The position numbers and the translations under genes are program-made. The notes under the pieces are model-generated. The model did not search any database and was not told the origin of the DNA. It saw only the letters and a program-made list of their open reading frames with translations. Of a DNA stretch of 64,000 bases, positions 62,101 through 64,000 are shown piece after piece. The DNA is taken from NCBI GenBank assembly GCA_033439265.1, contig JAVTVX010000012.1, forward strand, positions 14,853,501 to 14,917,500, given 5' to 3'. Numbering within the stretch: the stretch's first letter is position 1; every line of letters begins with the position of its first letter. Source of the DNA: Dillenia suffruticosa. Its lineage: Eukaryota > Streptophyta > Magnoliopsida > Dilleniales > Dilleniaceae.

Positions 62101-62266
62101 ACGACGACGGGAAATACTTTTACGAGTACTTCTCCATAATTGAATTTCCTGTGAAATTGAATCATTCGATGGAATTTCGCTCCCACAAGGTTCAAGAGAA
62201 TGAATTATCTCATCATCTCTCGCTATTAAACTAGTTGGAACACCAATACCATTAGAATCTTGCATT

Positions 62267-63150
62267 TCATATGACAAGATTCTTATTAATTTCACTTCTT
62301 GATGGAAATTTATTTTCCAAAAATGTTTTACCCTGTGTCTCTATCTCAGTTATACTTCCATTCTCGTGTTCCCCAATGAATGCATATCTCCTTGAATATT
62401 CAGAGTATCTAATAAAGATACACTTTTTTCCTCTAGGATCCAATTCCCCATATTTATGGTTTGAATCATGAACATATGCTACCGACCCCCAAGACCACAA
62501 ACCACTTAGATCAGGCTTTCGGCCTATCCAAAGTTCATAAGGAGTGGAAGTAACTGATTCATAGGGCACACGCTTAAATATATAGGCATCAGTCAATAAA
62601 GCATCTCTCTAATAAGAGATTGACAAATTCGCTTACGCCATCATTGACCTAACCATGTCCAACAAGGTTTTATTCCTCCATTCTGTATTACCATTTTGTT
62701 ACGGAGTATCAGGAATAATAAGCTGTTTGATTATCCCTTTTTCATCACATAAAGCCTTATATTGATTTAACATATACTCACGTCCACGATCTGTCCTCAT
62801 TACCTTAATCGTTTTGTTAAATTGATTCTCAACCAATTTTAGATATAGTCTAAAGTAATCTAATGCTTCCAACTTATGATAGATCAAATAAACATGACCA
62901 AAACAACTAAAATCGTCAATGAAAGTGATGAAATAGGATGCTCCATGCCTTGCTCTCACAATTATTGGACCACATATATCAGAATGAATTAATTACAATG
63001 GAAGATCTGCTCTAATTCGTTTACCAAATGGCTTTCTTGTTGCTTTTCCTACTAAACAATACTCACATATTGACAAGTTCACTTTTGAGATACTGTCCAA
63101 AAGTCCCTATTTGGCTAGCCTGTGCATTCTTTCTTACCCAATATGGCCTA
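62267..63150 (-). pseudogene. Copia I integrase
   Basis: 62699-62959: [30 protein letters not shown]. 62267-62596: [44 protein letters not shown]. The catalytic-Glu region around 62640-62700 is frameshifted. The zinc region continues to about 63150. Confidence 0.9.
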
Positions 63151-64000
63151 TTCTAGCATCCATATATTTGCAACCACATTATGGCAATTAGATGATGCAA
63201 TCAAAGAAAACCAACTATCATGATTTTCATTATTTTGCACTATATTTAGTATAAGAAAATCATTTACAAGGTACGTGGAACCAACATACTTAGTGTCAAG
63301 ATAAATATATGCAATATCACTATGAAAGTTTAAGTTAAAATCCAAACGCATGAGGATAGTAACCGACACAAGGTTACGTCGAATATCTGGTGTGTACAAA
63401 ATATCATATAGGAACAAGATGTGACCACCTTCAAAAGATAATTTACAAGTGCCAATGCTTTTTACAACAACTTTGACATTGTTTCCTATATATATCCACT
63501 TCGAATTAGTTGGAATTTGGCGATATTCGACAAATGATCCTTTATCTCTAGCTACATGGTCTGTTGCTTCTGAGTCAAAAGTCCACAAAGGATTCGACTC
63601 AACGAGCATAAATAGTGCTAGAAACACAAATATTATGTAAAAAGGTTTAAGCAATACTTGTTAGGCTCAGTGCATTCACAAGCATAGTGGCCTAATTTGT
63701 TATAATTATAAAATGTTTTATTGCTCTTATCTTTTTTCTTTCCTCCACCGAGCTTACTTTTTTTGCGGTGATCAACTTGGGTTTTCTTGAAATTTGGAAT
63801 ACTTTTCTTAAAGAATCTCTTATTCTTTTTACGTTTGGAATCAAAAACTCTGTTTGAGCTTAACTCAACAACATAAGCCTATCCGAAAGATCTAACTGCC
63901 TCAAGGCGCTTATCTTCCAACTTTGAGGAAACGATCTAATGACAGCTTGTATTTGCTATTCATCCACCAATATATGTCCTGTAGACTTCAACTCATTAAT
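63148..64000 (-). pseudogene. Copia I protease and gag (partial)
   Basis: Protease in 63148-63654: WTFDSEATDHVARD (family DSGATDHV, Gly to Glu), [28 protein letters not shown] zinc knuckle remnant near 63690 (NKLGHYACEC) and a basic gag tail follow to the edge. Confidence 0.85.

Larger units (their letters stand above)
58991..64000 (-). mobile_element. Ty1/copia retrotransposon I, cut by the window edge
   Basis: The 3' LTR ends at 59419 (CTCTAACA), followed by a purine tract (CGAGTGGGAGATG, minus strand) nearly identical to that of Copia A. Then come RNase H, RT, integrase, protease and gag in order up to the right edge. The LTR start near 58991 is inferred from resemblance to the Copia A LTR (an ATGCAGCGA-like block). 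The 5' LTR and primer site lie beyond 64000. Frames are broken throughout. Confidence 0.88.

Overview
The window is nuclear DNA of a flowering plant, probably a woody eudicot. It has an intron-rich gene with GT-AG introns, AT-rich intergenic DNA, nested LTR retrotransposons primed by initiator tRNA-Met, and tRNA-derived SINEs. Nothing looks bacterial, organellar or CRISPR-like.

One host gene dominates. It is a plus-strand beta-galactosidase of glycoside hydrolase family 35 (plant BGAL type, closest in my judgement to the BGAL16-like clade). Eighteen exons run from 453 to 48031. I read every exon and junction by hand: all 17 introns have GT-AG borders, all phases agree, and the exons join into one open frame of 720 codons plus stop, with both catalytic glutamates present. 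The gene spans about 47.6 kb because intron 4 (2531-33009) is 30.5 kb and intron 17 (40026-47865) is 7.8 kb. The other introns are 75-1151 bp.

Intron 4 holds layered insertions. The oldest recognisable layer is a decayed minus-strand Ty3/gypsy element, D (about 3240-29745). It is split by Copia A (5995-13962, 5-bp target duplication AATTC) and by Copia B (14553-26460). A itself carries a solo LTR (10532-10936, target duplication CTCCT) exactly inside its protease active-site motif. B carries a truncated Tat/Athila-like gypsy, C (about 17486-22294), and an exact 250-bp internal duplication. Two inverted LTR-like segments, E1 (about 26812-28415) and E2 (about 30008-32262), are packed with the palindromic motif AGTCGACT and its variants.

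Intron 17 holds a decayed Copia F (40056-46424, target duplication GCAAA), which landed 30 bp past a splice donor. F was later hit by a SINE (43299-43516, target duplication AATAATCTTG) and by G, a 2-kb mini LTR element (43615-45635, target duplication GAATC) with 768-bp LTRs and a 485-bp non-coding interior.

Downstream of the gene (48032-64000) there is no confident host gene. The region has a DNA-transposon-like element with 170-bp inverted ends (48998-55038) enclosing a 5'-truncated Copia H and a possible captured exon, then about 3 kb of AT-rich DNA, then Copia I, which runs off the right edge. All eight LTR elements with a definable orientation lie on the minus strand, antisense to the BGAL gene.
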